In this document: positions 45,733 to 54,805 of the stretch, piece after piece
How the letters are laid out: the number at the start of each line of letters is the position of its first letter
How positions within the stretch are numbered: the stretch's first letter is position 1
Assembly (NCBI RefSeq): GCF_003148645.1
Contig: NZ_QGGP01000001.1
Span: 1-64,000, forward strand
Reading direction: 5' to 3'
Source: Xanthomarina spongicola
GTDB lineage: Bacteria > Bacteroidota > Bacteroidia > Flavobacteriales > Flavobacteriaceae
Length of the DNA stretch: 64,000 nucleotides
The notes under the pieces: generated by a model
Databases searched by the model: none
What the model was told of the DNA's origin: nothing
The model's input: only the letters and a program-made list of their open reading frames with translations
Translations under genes and position numbers: made by a program

Positions 45733-46515
45733 ATGAAAAAAATAATTGCCCTATTTAGTATTATATTCACAATCGTTTCATGTAGTGACGATGATAACAA
45801 TACACCTAACAACGTGCCTCAAAATGTAAATACAACATTTAATTTTACACATAATTGGGATGGTACAGCAGTTTCAAGTGCCGATTTTAACAACATACAG
45901 TTTACCAATGCAAATGGTGAAGAAATGAGTATCGAAAAATTAAGATACCTTATTTCTAACGTGACATTTTATAAATCTAATGGCGAAACAATTGTTATAG
46001 ATGGTTATAATTTAATAGATGTTACTAATGATTCTGAATTAACTTACACACCAAATATTGACATCCCAACGGGATCTTATGAAAACGTCTCTTTTACATT
46101 TGGTTTTAACAATGAAGACAATTACAATAACAATTATCCAGATTTAAACTCAGCCTTATGGAATGTTCCAGATATGATGGGAGGAGGATATCATTACATG
46201 CAACTTGAAGGCAAATACATAAACACAATAGATGTGGAAACAGGATATGCTTATCATGCTATTAGAGCAGTAAACATGAGCAATGCTCCAGATTTATTAT
46301 TCCAAGACACCTTTTTTACTGTCAATTTAGGACCTGTAAACATTACTAATAACATTTCTTTTAATATTGAAATGAATATTGCCGAATGGTTTAAAAACCC
46401 AAATCAATGGGATTTAAACGTACTATATAATATGCTTATGCCAAATTTTGATGCACAAGTAATGATATATGAAAATGGGCAAAATGTATTTAGCTTAAAG
46501 AATATTTCACAATAA
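45733..46515 (+). CDS. MbnP-like surface lipoprotein (putative copper-binding)
   Basis: This 260-aa lipoprotein (LFSIIFTIVSCSDDDNN, with an acidic export-like tail) matches the MbnP family by TFNFTHNWDGTAVSS, FTNANGEEMSIEKLRYLISN and GYNLIDV in its N-terminal half, and by ALWNVPDMMGGGYHYMQLEG in the second. Characterised MbnP proteins bind copper after their MbnH peroxidase partner oxidises a Trp to kynurenine. Candidate residues here are W143, H154, M156 and H175, but which are used is inference. The diheme peroxidase gene follows 10 bp downstream, giving the expected MbnP-MbnH pair. No methanobactin precursor or MbnB/MbnC is nearby. Confidence 0.85.
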   Translation: MKKIIALFSIIFTIVSCSDDDNNTPNNVPQNVNTTFNFTHNWDGTAVSSADFNNIQFTNANGEEMSIEKLRYLISNVTFYKSNGETIVIDGYNLIDVTNDSELTYTPNIDIPTGSYENVSFTFGFNNEDNYNNNYPDLNSALWNVPDMMGGGYHYMQLEGKYINTIDVETGYAYHAIRAVNMSNAPDLLFQDTFFTVNLGPVNITNNISFNIEMNIAEWFKNPNQWDLNVLYNMLMPNFDAQVMIYENGQNVFSLKNISQ

Positions 46516-46525
46516 AACAAAACAG

Positions 46526-47599
46526 TTGAGATCCAAATTCTTATATATTAGTTGTCTTATTGGGCTTATTTATACATCCTGTACAAATGAACCTGCAGAT
46601 AATTATGTTTCTTATTCTCCAACACCTCAACCGTTAAATATACCTCCTCTTTTCGAAGAGAATATTATTGCTCCTGTACTTCCAATAGATAATCCTCAAA
46701 CAGTTGAAGGAATTGCTCTTGGCAAAAAATTATTTTTCGACCCTATTCTTTCTGCAGACAACACACAAGCATGTGCTTCTTGTCATGCACCACAAAATGC
46801 CTTTACAGATTCAGCTAGATTTAGTATAGGTATCGATGGAATTGCAGGAAATAGAAATTCCATGCCTTTATTTAATATGGCTTGGAATTACGATGAGTTA
46901 TTCTTTTGGGATGGACGCGTATTTAGTTTAGAGCATCAAGCTATAGAGCCTGTTACAAACCCAATAGAGATGCACAATACTTGGGAAGTTGTTGTTTCAA
47001 GACTACAACAAAGTAACGAATATCCCGAATTATTTCAAGCTGCCTTTGGTAATCAAACCATAACAAAAGAGCTAGCAACAAAAGCCATTGCTCAATTCGA
47101 AAGAACGCTTATTTCAGCTAATTCTAAATTCGATCGTTATTTACTTGGTGAAGCCACATTAACACCCGAAGAGCAAAACGGTCTAAATGTCTTTATGGAC
47201 GAAACTCGAGGCGATTGTTTTCATTGTCATGGAAATCCAAACAATCCTCTTTGGACAGATAATATATTTCACAATAATGGTTTAGACGCGACATTTACAG
47301 ATTTAGGTCTTGGTGAAATAAGTGGAGATCCTACAGATAATGGAAAATTTAAATCTCCTTCTCTAAGAAATTTAGCTTTTACAGCACCTTATATGCATGA
47401 TGGCAGATTTAACACCTTAGACGAAGTTATAAATCATTATAGCGAAGGATTAGTAGATTCTCCAACTATTGACCCTTTAATGAAAAAAGTAGATGAAGGT
47501 GGCGTACACTTAACGCCACAGGATAAATCAGATTTAAAAGCTTTCTTATTAACCCTTTCCGATCCATCTTTTATAAATAATCCAGACTTTCAAAACTGA
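46526..47599 (+). CDS. Diheme cytochrome-c peroxidase, MbnH/MauG-like lipoprotein
   Basis: This 357-aa protein uses a TTG start (46526) that yields a lipoprotein signal (YISCLIGLIYTSC). Two heme sites are visible, CASCH at 83-87 and CFHCH at 231-235, with family motifs GKKLFFDPILSADNTQAC, NSMPLFNMAW, FFWDGRVFSLEHQAIEP and PYMHDGRFNTLDEVINHY. The family includes peroxide reductases and MbnH, which oxidises a Trp of MbnP. Its position directly after an MbnP-like gene favours the second role. The distal-ligand region reads PYMHDG (M290), as in many peroxidases, so classical peroxidase activity is the alternative. Confidence 0.9.
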   Translation: MRSKFLYISCLIGLIYTSCTNEPADNYVSYSPTPQPLNIPPLFEENIIAPVLPIDNPQTVEGIALGKKLFFDPILSADNTQACASCHAPQNAFTDSARFSIGIDGIAGNRNSMPLFNMAWNYDELFFWDGRVFSLEHQAIEPVTNPIEMHNTWEVVVSRLQQSNEYPELFQAAFGNQTITKELATKAIAQFERTLISANSKFDRYLLGEATLTPEEQNGLNVFMDETRGDCFHCHGNPNNPLWTDNIFHNNGLDATFTDLGLGEISGDPTDNGKFKSPSLRNLAFTAPYMHDGRFNTLDEVINHYSEGLVDSPTIDPLMKKVDEGGVHLTPQDKSDLKAFLLTLSDPSFINNPDFQN

Positions 47600-47601
47600 T
47601 A

Positions 47602-48108
47602 ATGAAAAGAATTTTTATCGTCACATTTATTTTTTTAATAGGAAATAATCTAACTGCTCAAACTAAAAAGGAACTTAAAGAAGCCCAAAAAAATGAAGAC
47701 TATCAAAGTAATAAAGTAATAATAGAATCTGGAGAGTATTTCTTTAAACCAATATCAGCATCAACTGAAGATGGAAGAGTATTTAACTTCAATAATGATA
47801 AAAGTATACTAACCATTATTGGTAACCATTCTTTGGCAGCTCTACCATATTTAGGTGCAACTCAAATGGATAAAAGTACTGATTCGACTAGCATTGGAAG
47901 CATTACTTATCAAAATGATAAAATCAATTACAATATAAAATACAACAACAAAAGGAAAAAAATTTATATCAAATTTACAACTCAAACTGACGACGAAAAC
48001 TTTGATATTATTCTAACTGTTTCTGGTAAAAACAAAGCTCTATTATCAATTAGGAGTATTAGAAGAGATCCAATAAAATACTATGGATTTGTTTCTAAAA
48101 TTGATTAG
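47602..48108 (+). CDS. DUF4251-like exported protein
   Basis: This 168-aa protein with a signal peptide (FIVTFIFLIGNNLTAQ) shows an exposed Lys/Glu-rich N-terminus (TKKELKEAQKNEDYQ). A beta-rich body follows (GEYFFKPISASTEDGRVFNF; HSLAALPYLGATQMDKS; NYNIKYNNKRKKIYIKF), the pattern of DUF4251. Function is unknown. It starts 2 bp after the diheme peroxidase gene, so it is the last member of the operon. The 254-bp gap that follows holds the suf promoter region. Confidence 0.7.
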   Translation: MKRIFIVTFIFLIGNNLTAQTKKELKEAQKNEDYQSNKVIIESGEYFFKPISASTEDGRVFNFNNDKSILTIIGNHSLAALPYLGATQMDKSTDSTSIGSITYQNDKINYNIKYNNKRKKIYIKFTTQTDDENFDIILTVSGKNKALLSIRSIRRDPIKYYGFVSKID

Positions 48109-48232
48109 CTTTTACCATTAAAAAATTACTATTATTCTACATATTATAAAAAGCCTTTCTAACTATAAGTTATATCTATTTATCTATCTATAATATCATG
48201 TTAGGTTCTATGGAAAAATTAGACAGATATTG

Positions 48233-48240
48233 TATATTTG
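48233..48240 (+). promoter_or_regulatory. -7 element TATATTTG of the suf operon
   Basis: This exact TAnnTTTG match lies 122 bp upstream of the sufA ATG and immediately before a perfect palindrome. The -33 box is weak. The leader of about 115 nt is long compared with other genes here. Confidence 0.55.
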
Positions 48241-48241
48241 C

Positions 48242-48257
48242 GTTTCTATTTAGAAAC
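48242..48257. promoter_or_regulatory. Palindrome GTTTCTA-TT-TAGAAAC at the suf transcription start (candidate operator)
   Basis: This perfect 7+2+7 inverted repeat starts 1 bp after the -7 element, so it would overlap the transcription start. That is a typical place for a repressor operator. It does not resemble a Fur box, and the responsible regulator is unknown. Confidence 0.5.
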
Positions 48258-48362
48258 CTTCTTAATAAAAATTACTTTATTCGAAAGAGGTCTATTTTTA
48301 ACTAAGGCAAAACGTATAAATAGAGAAATTAAAAGACACACGTGAATTAATCTATTTAATCT

Positions 48363-48692
48363 ATGATTAAAGTATCTGAAATAGCCAAAAAGAAAGTTGT
48401 TGAACTAATGACTGAAGATGGTTTTAATGCAACAACAGACTATGTTCGAGTTGGTGTAAAAAGTGGTGGTTGTTCTGGCTTGTCTTACGATCTAAAATTT
48501 GACAGAGAACAACAAGAAGAAGACAAGGTTTTTGAAGACAATGGTGTGAGAATTATAGTCGATAAAAAAAGTTTCTTATACCTAATTGGAACAACTCTTG
48601 AGTATTCAGGAGGTTTAAATGGTGCTGGTTTTGTATTTAATAATCCAAATGCCAACAGAACTTGTGGTTGTGGTGAAAGTTTCTCTCTATAA
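48363..48692 (+). CDS. sufA: A-type Fe-S carrier (SufA/IscA family)
   Basis: This 109-aa HesB/IscA-type protein carries Fe-S clusters to target proteins. The three Cys ligands are C37 (SGGCSGLSYDL) and C101/C103 (RTCGCGESFSL). Length and termini are normal. It is the first gene of the suf cluster, 9 bp before sufB, behind a long leader carrying the palindrome at 48242-48257. SufA versus IscA naming rests on the SUF context. Confidence 0.93.
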   Translation: MIKVSEIAKKKVVELMTEDGFNATTDYVRVGVKSGGCSGLSYDLKFDREQQEEDKVFEDNGVRIIVDKKSFLYLIGTTLEYSGGLNGAGFVFNNPNANRTCGCGESFSL

Positions 48693-48701
48693 AATAAAAT
48701 A

Positions 48702-50150
48702 ATGAATAAATATACCGAAGACGATTTAAGAGAAGAATTAAAAACCAAGGAATACGAATATGGTTTTTATACTGATATTGAATCAGATACATTTCCTGTT
48801 GGATTAAACGAAGAAATAGTAAAAGCCATTTCTCTTAAAAAAGAAGAGCCGAAATGGATGACAGATTGGCGATTAGAAGCTTTTCGTGCTTGGAAAGAAA
48901 TGATAGAACCAGAATGGGCTAATGTAAATTACGTAAAACCAGATTTTCAAGCTATTTCTTATTATTCTGCTCCAAATAGCAAACCTAAATACGATAGTCT
49001 AGACGAAGTAGATCCAGAATTATTAGCGACTTTTAAGAAACTTGGAATATCTATAGACGAACAAAAAAAATTAGCCAATGTTGCTATGGATGTCGTTATA
49101 GACTCCGTTTCTGTAGCCACAACATTCAAAAAAACGCTTAACGAAAAAGGGATTATTTTCTGCTCGATTAGCGAAGCAATTAGAGAGCATCCTGAATTGG
49201 TTAGAAAATATATTGGAACTGTTGTTCCTCAAAAAGACAACTTTTATGCAGCTTTAAATTCAGCTGTATTTAGCGATGGTAGTTTTTGCTACATACCTAA
49301 AGGCGTTCGTTGCCCAATGGAATTATCAACATATTTTAGAATTAACCAAGCAGGAACAGGGCAATTTGAACGTACTCTTTTAATTGCAGACCAAGATAGT
49401 TATGTTAGTTATTTAGAAGGTTGTACTGCTCCAAGTAGAGACGAAAACCAATTACATGCTGCAGTTGTAGAACTAATTGCAATGGATGGAGCCGAAATAA
49501 AATATTCAACTGTACAAAACTGGTATCCAGGAAACGATGAAGGAAAAGGTGGTGTCTACAACTTTGTAACAAAAAGAGGTATTTGCGAGAAAAACGCAAA
49601 AATATCTTGGACACAAGTAGAAACAGGATCTGCCATAACATGGAAATATCCTAGTTGCATTTTAAAAGGCGACAATTCGGTTGGAGAATTTTACTCCATT
49701 GCTGTAACTAATAATTATCAGCAAGCAGATACTGGAACCAAAATGATTCATTTGGGTAAAAACACCAAATCGACTATTATTTCAAAAGGAATTTCAGCTG
49801 GAAAATCTCAAAACTCATATAGAGGTTTAGTTAAAATTAGTGCTAATGCAGACAATGCTCGTAATTTCTCTCAATGCGATAGTTTATTAATGGGTAATGA
49901 ATGTGGAGCACATACGTTTCCATATATAGAAGCAAAAAATAAATCGGCTCAAATAGAACACGAAGCTACAACAAGTAAAATTGGAGAAGACCAGATTTTC
50001 TATTGTAACCAACGTGGTATCGATACAGAAAAAGCCATTGCCTTAATTGTAAATGGTTTTAGCAAAGAAGTTTTAAATAAACTTCCAATGGAGTTTGCTA
50101 TTGAAGCTCAAAAATTATTGGAAATTTCATTAGAAGGAAGTGTAGGTTAA
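48702..50150 (+). CDS. sufB: Fe-S cluster assembly scaffold SufB
   Basis: This 482-aa subunit of the SufBC2D scaffold builds nascent Fe-S clusters in the cytoplasm. Strong family motifs are present: [97 protein letters not shown] and [17 protein letters not shown]. The length is as expected. The following gene is a small lipoprotein rather than sufC, which is unusual; the 70-bp gap contains a degenerate repeat. Confidence 0.97.
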   Translation: MNKYTEDDLREELKTKEYEYGFYTDIESDTFPVGLNEEIVKAISLKKEEPKWMTDWRLEAFRAWKEMIEPEWANVNYVKPDFQAISYYSAPNSKPKYDSLDEVDPELLATFKKLGISIDEQKKLANVAMDVVIDSVSVATTFKKTLNEKGIIFCSISEAIREHPELVRKYIGTVVPQKDNFYAALNSAVFSDGSFCYIPKGVRCPMELSTYFRINQAGTGQFERTLLIADQDSYVSYLEGCTAPSRDENQLHAAVVELIAMDGAEIKYSTVQNWYPGNDEGKGGVYNFVTKRGICEKNAKISWTQVETGSAITWKYPSCILKGDNSVGEFYSIAVTNNYQQADTGTKMIHLGKNTKSTIISKGISAGKSQNSYRGLVKISANADNARNFSQCDSLLMGNECGAHTFPYIEAKNKSAQIEHEATTSKIGEDQIFYCNQRGIDTEKAIALIVNGFSKEVLNKLPMEFAIEAQKLLEISLEGSVG

Positions 50151-50165
50151 ACTTAAAAGAATGAC

Positions 50166-50196
50166 ATGTCATGCTAAGCGTAGTAGAAGCATCTCA
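50166..50196. repeat. Degenerate dispersed repeat after sufB
   Basis: ATGTCATGCTAAGCGTAGTA then GAAGCATCTCA aligns with the 17520-17548 copy (shared ATGTCA, CTAAGC and GAAG blocks). It matches the style of short intergenic repeats seen throughout Flavobacteriia and marks the 3' side of sufB. Confidence 0.5.
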
Positions 50197-50220
50197 ACAA
50201 TATTTAATTAAAAATTAATC

Positions 50221-50616
50221 ATGAAAAAACTATTTATCTTACTCTTAACAATTACAACATTAACTAGTTGTAAAAACGATTCTAAAACGGAAGACAGCAA
50301 GGTGGAAAATGAAAATACCGAATTAACTTTTATACAAGGTGAATTTGTTTATTATGCAGATGCAGCAGTCATTCAGACTCGCAAAGATGTTTATGGTGTT
50401 GTTATTGATGAAAAAATGCATGAATTAAACAATCAGGTAGAACCATTTAAAATGGAAATTACAGATATGGTTCCTGTTGAAATAAGAGGAAAATTAATTC
50501 CAAAACCAGAAGGCGAAGAAGGTTGGCCATTTAAGGTTGAAATAAAAGAAATTATTAAGGTTAGCAAACCAGATCCAAATAAAAACGATGTGGTAAAACT
50601 AGGAAGCCAAGAATAA
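50221..50616 (+). CDS. Small lipoprotein resembling the NlpE C-terminal (OB) domain
   Basis: This 131-aa lipoprotein (FILLLTITTLTSCKNDSK) has a mature domain beginning GEFVYYADAAVIQTR, which resembles the NlpE C-terminal OB-fold signature (Y.ADAA). A Pro-Glu-rich tail (GKLIPKPEGEEGWPFKVEI) follows. NlpE acts in envelope stress and copper responses in E. coli, but homology here is weak and function is not established. It sits between sufB and sufC in the same orientation, which is unexpected for an exported lipoprotein. Confidence 0.55.
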   Translation: MKKLFILLLTITTLTSCKNDSKTEDSKVENENTELTFIQGEFVYYADAAVIQTRKDVYGVVIDEKMHELNNQVEPFKMEITDMVPVEIRGKLIPKPEGEEGWPFKVEIKEIIKVSKPDPNKNDVVKLGSQE

Positions 50617-50671
50617 ACTATAAGACAAATAAATGATCTCTGTTTATCAGAATCTATAGATTAAAAAGCAT

Positions 50672-51424
50672 ATGTTAAAAATAAAAAATCTACACGCAAG
50701 TGTTGAAGATAAAGCAATTTTAAGAGGTATTAATTTAGAAGTTAAGCCAGGAGAAGTTCATGCAATCATGGGACCAAACGGTTCTGGAAAAAGCACCTTA
50801 GCTTCAGTTATTGCTGGAAAAGAGGAATACGAAGTTACAGAAGGAGAAATTCTTCTATATGAAGAAAATATAGATGAATTAGCTGCAGAAGAAAGAGCAC
50901 ATAAAGGCATCTTTTTATCATTTCAATATCCAGTTGAAATTCCAGGTGTTTCGGTAACAAACTTTATGAAAACTGCCATTAACGAAACTAGAAAAGCTAA
51001 AGGTTTAGAAGATATGCCTGCTAACGAAATGTTGAAATTAATACGCGAAAAATCTGAATTATTAGAAATAGATCGTAAGTTTTTATCTCGTTCACTAAAC
51101 GAAGGGTTTTCTGGTGGAGAGAAGAAAAGAAACGAAATCTTTCAAATGGCCATGTTAGAACCAAAATTAGCTATTCTTGATGAAACAGATTCTGGTCTTG
51201 ATATCGATGCCTTACGTATTGTTGCAAATGGTGTCAATAAATTAAAAAGTAAAGACAATGCTGTAATTGTAATTACGCACTACCAAAGACTTTTAGATTA
51301 TATAGTTCCAGATTTTGTACATGTTTTACATAACGGAAGAATTGTAAAATCTGGCACTAAAGAATTAGCTCACGAGCTTGAAGAAAAAGGTTACGATTGG
51401 ATTAAAGAAGAAGCAAACGCCTAA
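50672..51424 (+). CDS. sufC: Fe-S cluster assembly ATPase SufC
   Basis: This 250-aa ABC-type ATPase of the SufBC2D complex has Walker [13 protein letters not shown]-loop [12 protein letters not shown], signature [14 protein letters not shown], Walker [13 protein letters not shown] and the H-loop [11 protein letters not shown]. It is cytoplasmic and drives conformational change during cluster assembly. It is separated from sufB by the NlpE-like lipoprotein gene and followed by 152 bp of repeat-like sequence before sufD. Confidence 0.97.
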   Translation: MLKIKNLHASVEDKAILRGINLEVKPGEVHAIMGPNGSGKSTLASVIAGKEEYEVTEGEILLYEENIDELAAEERAHKGIFLSFQYPVEIPGVSVTNFMKTAINETRKAKGLEDMPANEMLKLIREKSELLEIDRKFLSRSLNEGFSGGEKKRNEIFQMAMLEPKLAILDETDSGLDIDALRIVANGVNKLKSKDNAVIVITHYQRLLDYIVPDFVHVLHNGRIVKSGTKELAHELEEKGYDWIKEEANA

Positions 51425-51429
51425 ATTAT

Positions 51430-51572
51430 TAGCAGTATTCAGTATTAGTTTGCAGTTGCCAACTCATAACTGATTACTCAAATGGTAAAGCTTTCAAAAT
51501 GTATAAATAGTAAACAGTTTTCTATTGCATATTCAAAACACTGATTACTGCTACTGAAAACTGAAAACGGAA
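51430..51572. repeat. Repeat-like intergenic sequence between sufC and sufD
   Basis: The gap holds CAGT-rich words (CAGTATTCAGTATTAG, AACAGTTTTCTATTG, CTGAAAACTGAAAAC) reminiscent of the intergenic tract at 57670-57700 (GGCAGTTTTCAGTAAACAGT). No ORF or clear hairpin terminator is seen, so read-through into sufD is likely. Confidence 0.45.
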
Positions 51573-51576
51573 TTAA

Positions 51577-52890
51577 ATGGAATTAAAAGAAAAACTCATA
51601 TCATCCTTTTTAGCATTCGAAAATCGTGTGGACATCGATTCACCAGTTCATGATGTTAGAAGCGAAGCCATAAAAATATTTGAAACTCAAGGCTTCCCTA
51701 CAAAAAAAGATGAAGCTTGGAAATACACGTCATTAAATAGTATTTTAAAACATGATTATAGCGTGTTTCCTAAGAATGAAAATAGAATAGAATATAACGA
51801 TGTGAAAAAATATTTTATTCACGAAATAGACAGTTATAAAATTGTTTTTATTGATGGAAAATATTCTTCGCATCTATCTCAAACAACTCATGATGGTTTA
51901 GATGTCTGTTTAATGTCTGCAGCTTTAAACAAACCAAAATATCAATTAATTATTAAAAATTACTTTAATAAAATAGCCACAAAAGATAGCTTAACATCTT
52001 TAAATACAGCATTTTCTCAAGAAGGTGCCTATATTCAAATTCCTAAAAATAAGATAGTTGATAAGCCTATTCAAATTATCCACTTTTCTACTGGAGATGA
52101 GTCTGCTTTAATGCAACAACCAAGGAATTTAATAGTTGTTAACGAGAATTCTCATGTGCAAATTATTGAACGTCATCAAAGCCTAACAGAAAACCCTGTA
52201 TTAACAAATAGTGTTACAGAGATTTTTGCTAATAAACGTGCTATAGTTGATTATTATAAAGTTCAAAACGATAACGAAAAAGCATCATTAATAGACAATA
52301 CTTTTATCAATCAAAAACAAGAAAGCCATTGTTCTGTTCATACCTTTACTTTTGGTGGTAAATTAACACGTAACAATCTAAATTTCTACCAAAATGGCGA
52401 ACGTATAGATTCTACCTTAAAAGGTGTTACTATTATTGGTAACAAGCAACATGTAGACCATAACACATTGGTTCACCACATTGAGCCAAATTGCGAAAGT
52501 CACCAAGATTATAAGGGTATTTTTAACGATAGTTCAACTGGTGTTTTTAACGGAAAAGTAGTTGTAAATAAAGAAGCTCAAAAAACAAATGCCTTTCAGG
52601 CAAACAACAATATTTTGGTAAGCGATAAAGCGTCTATAAATACCAAACCTCAATTAGAAATTTTTGCAGACGATGTAAAATGTTCACATGGTTGTACTAT
52701 TGGACAATTAGACGAAAGCGCTATGTTTTATATGCGTTCTCGAGGCATTCCAGAAAAAGAAGCTAAAGGATTATTAATGTATGCTTTTAGTAATAATGTT
52801 TTAAGTTCGGTTAAAATTCCAGAGATCAAACAACGAATTACTAAGATTATCGCAACTAAATTAGGTGTTAATATTGGGTTTGATCTTTAA
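51577..52890 (+). CDS. sufD: Fe-S cluster assembly protein SufD
   Basis: This 437-aa SufB paralogue of the SufBC2D scaffold has an N-terminal helical part (RSEAIKIFETQGFPTKKDEA; WKYTSLNSILKHDYSVF) and the beta-helix core (HVQIIERHQSL, NLNFYQNGERIDSTLKGVTI). Its C-terminal signature is VKCSHGCTIGQLDESAMFYM with RSRGIPEKEAKGLLMYAF. It is cytoplasmic, with normal length. It is followed 53 bp later by an outer-membrane protein gene, an odd partner inside a suf cluster. Confidence 0.95.
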   Translation: MELKEKLISSFLAFENRVDIDSPVHDVRSEAIKIFETQGFPTKKDEAWKYTSLNSILKHDYSVFPKNENRIEYNDVKKYFIHEIDSYKIVFIDGKYSSHLSQTTHDGLDVCLMSAALNKPKYQLIIKNYFNKIATKDSLTSLNTAFSQEGAYIQIPKNKIVDKPIQIIHFSTGDESALMQQPRNLIVVNENSHVQIIERHQSLTENPVLTNSVTEIFANKRAIVDYYKVQNDNEKASLIDNTFINQKQESHCSVHTFTFGGKLTRNNLNFYQNGERIDSTLKGVTIIGNKQHVDHNTLVHHIEPNCESHQDYKGIFNDSSTGVFNGKVVVNKEAQKTNAFQANNNILVSDKASINTKPQLEIFADDVKCSHGCTIGQLDESAMFYMRSRGIPEKEAKGLLMYAFSNNVLSSVKIPEIKQRITKIIATKLGVNIGFDL

Positions 52891-52892
52891 AA

Positions 52893-52910
52893 CTCCTGCC
52901 TGCGCAGAAA
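52893..52910. repeat. Short palindromic repeat after sufD
   Basis: CTCCTGCCTGCGCAGAAA has a CTGC-N4-GCAG core and resembles the repeat at 32570-32593 next to sdhB. It lies just downstream of the sufD stop codon. Confidence 0.45.
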
Positions 52911-52943
52911 TCTAAGATAATAACCTACCCCAAAACTAAATTT

Positions 52944-53564
52944 ATGAAAAAAATACTATTAGTCGCTTTTGTTCTAATTACTTCAACAAATCTATTTTCT
53001 CAAAACTTTACTTATGGTGTTGTTTTAGGAGCAAGTTATATAGATGGTACAGTACAAAAATCTTCTAATTCAATAACTGAATCGCCTCCTGAAAAACTTG
53101 ACACCCATTTTGGAGTCTTTGTTGACTATCAATTTTCAGAGCGATTTGGAGTCAAATTAAATACACAATACAACAGATCTTACGAACGATATAGATTTTA
53201 CTATATTCCTAACTCATTCTCTGATGAATTTAGTATAAATTCCATTCAATTAATCCCACACTTAAAATTTGATGTGGCTAGTGAATCAGGTTATTATAAA
53301 GGTGGTTATTTATTAGTAGGCCCAAGAATGAGTTTTGTTCTGTCTGCTAAAGATCAATCTGGAAACGATGTTACAAATTTTTATAAAAGCACCAATTTTG
53401 GAGCACAATTTGGTTTTGGTGTTACAATAGCAAAAATGTTTGCTTTAGAAATTTTGGGAGATTATGGTTTTTCAGATATTTCTGAATCTGAACCAATGGA
53501 AATTAGAACAGCAGGAGCTTATTTAAATTTAAATTTTAACTTAGAATCAATAATAAATAAGTAA
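52944..53564 (+). CDS. Outer-membrane beta-barrel protein (PorT-like)
   Basis: This 206-aa protein has a signal peptide (LLVAFVLITSTNLFSQ) and amphipathic strands (FTYGVVLGASYIDGTVQ; HFGVFVDYQFSERFGVKLNT; YKGGYLLVGPRMSFVLSA; YLNLNFNLESI), the pattern of an 8-stranded PorT/OmpX-like barrel. The specific role is unknown. Its stop codon overlaps the sufS start by 1 bp, so it is translationally coupled to a cytoplasmic desulfurase. That suggests an inserted gene exploiting the operon rather than an Fe-S assembly function. Confidence 0.78.
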   Translation: MKKILLVAFVLITSTNLFSQNFTYGVVLGASYIDGTVQKSSNSITESPPEKLDTHFGVFVDYQFSERFGVKLNTQYNRSYERYRFYYIPNSFSDEFSINSIQLIPHLKFDVASESGYYKGGYLLVGPRMSFVLSAKDQSGNDVTNFYKSTNFGAQFGFGVTIAKMFALEILGDYGFSDISESEPMEIRTAGAYLNLNFNLESIINK

Positions 53565-54778
53565 TGTTTCCTATAAATAAAATACGCAAAGACTTCCCCA
53601 TACTTTCTAGAAAAGTACATGGCAAACCCTTAGTGTATTTAGACAATGGAGCCACGTCTCAAACACCTATTCAAGTTATTGATGTTATTGTTGATTATTA
53701 CTCAAATTACAATGCCAATATCCATAGAGGTGTTCATACATTAAGTCAAGAAGCCACAGATAAATACGAAGAAGCTAGACACAAAATTCAAGCCCATTTT
53801 AATGCGAAACATGCGCATGAAATTATCATGACTTCTGGTACTACCGAAAGCATCAATTTAGTAGCTCATGGATTTGCTTCCTTATTAAAAGAAGGGGATG
53901 AAATTATTGTTTCTGCTTTAGAACATCATAGTAATATAGTGCCTTGGCAAATGTTATGCGAAAAAACTGGAGCTATCCTAAAAGTCATTCCTATGAATGA
54001 TGCAGGCGAATTAGTCTTGGAGGAATTCAACAAACTGCTTTCAGAAAAAACGAAGCTGGTTTTTGTAAATCATATTTCAAATGCATTAGGAACCATAAAT
54101 CCTATTAAGGAAATTATTAAAAAAACACATCAGGTTGGCGCAGCCGTTTTAGTAGATGGAGCTCAAGCTTGTCCTCACCTAAAACCAGATGTGCAAGCTC
54201 TTGATGTTGATTTTTATGTAGCATCTGCTCATAAAATGTGTGGTCCAACAGGAGTTGGTATGCTCTATGGAAAAGAAGCTTGGCTTAAAAAATTGCCTCC
54301 TTATCAAGGTGGTGGAGAAATGATTGCCGAAGTAACCTTCGAAAAAACAACTTATGCAGACTTGCCTCATAAATTTGAAGCTGGAACGCCTAACATATGT
54401 GGAGGCATCGCTTTTGGTGCTGCTATAGATTATTTAAACGCTATTGGTTTGGATAACATTTCAAAATACGAACACGAGCTTTTAGAATATGCCACAAAAA
54501 AAATACTTGAAATTGAAGGCTTAAAAATATATGGTACATCCAAAAATAAAACCTCAGTTATTTCATTTAATTTAGAAGGTATTCATCCATACGATGTTGG
54601 AACCATTTTAGATAAAATGGGAATTGCAGTTAGAACAGGACACCATTGTACGCAACCTATTATGGATTTTTATAAAATACCAGGAACTGTTAGAGCATCT
54701 TTTGCTTTTTATAATACAAAAGAGGAAGTTGATGTTTTAGTTGAAGGTATTAAGAAAGCTAAAATGATGCTATCTTAA
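53564..54778 (+). CDS. sufS: Cysteine desulfurase SufS
   Basis: This 404-aa PLP enzyme takes sulfur from cysteine and hands it to SufE. Motifs are VYLDNGATSQTP, NIHRGVHTLSQEAT, MTSGTTESINLV, SALEHHSNIVPWQ, the PLP-Lys in YVASAHKMCGPTGVGMLYG and the catalytic Cys in AVRTGHHCTQPIMDFY (group II, SufS-like). The ATG overlaps the preceding barrel gene stop by 1 bp. It is followed by a strong terminator at 54806-54829. Confidence 0.96.
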   Translation: MFPINKIRKDFPILSRKVHGKPLVYLDNGATSQTPIQVIDVIVDYYSNYNANIHRGVHTLSQEATDKYEEARHKIQAHFNAKHAHEIIMTSGTTESINLVAHGFASLLKEGDEIIVSALEHHSNIVPWQMLCEKTGAILKVIPMNDAGELVLEEFNKLLSEKTKLVFVNHISNALGTINPIKEIIKKTHQVGAAVLVDGAQACPHLKPDVQALDVDFYVASAHKMCGPTGVGMLYGKEAWLKKLPPYQGGGEMIAEVTFEKTTYADLPHKFEAGTPNICGGIAFGAAIDYLNAIGLDNISKYEHELLEYATKKILEIEGLKIYGTSKNKTSVISFNLEGIHPYDVGTILDKMGIAVRTGHHCTQPIMDFYKIPGTVRASFAFYNTKEEVDVLVEGIKKAKMMLS

Positions 54779-54805
54779 GCTTAACTTTTTGACTATCATT
54801 TTATT

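Noticed and set aside
42894-48108. Methanobactin biosynthesis operon
   Set aside because: Only the MbnP/MbnH-like pair is present; there is no MbnB, MbnC or Cys-containing short precursor in the flanking gaps.
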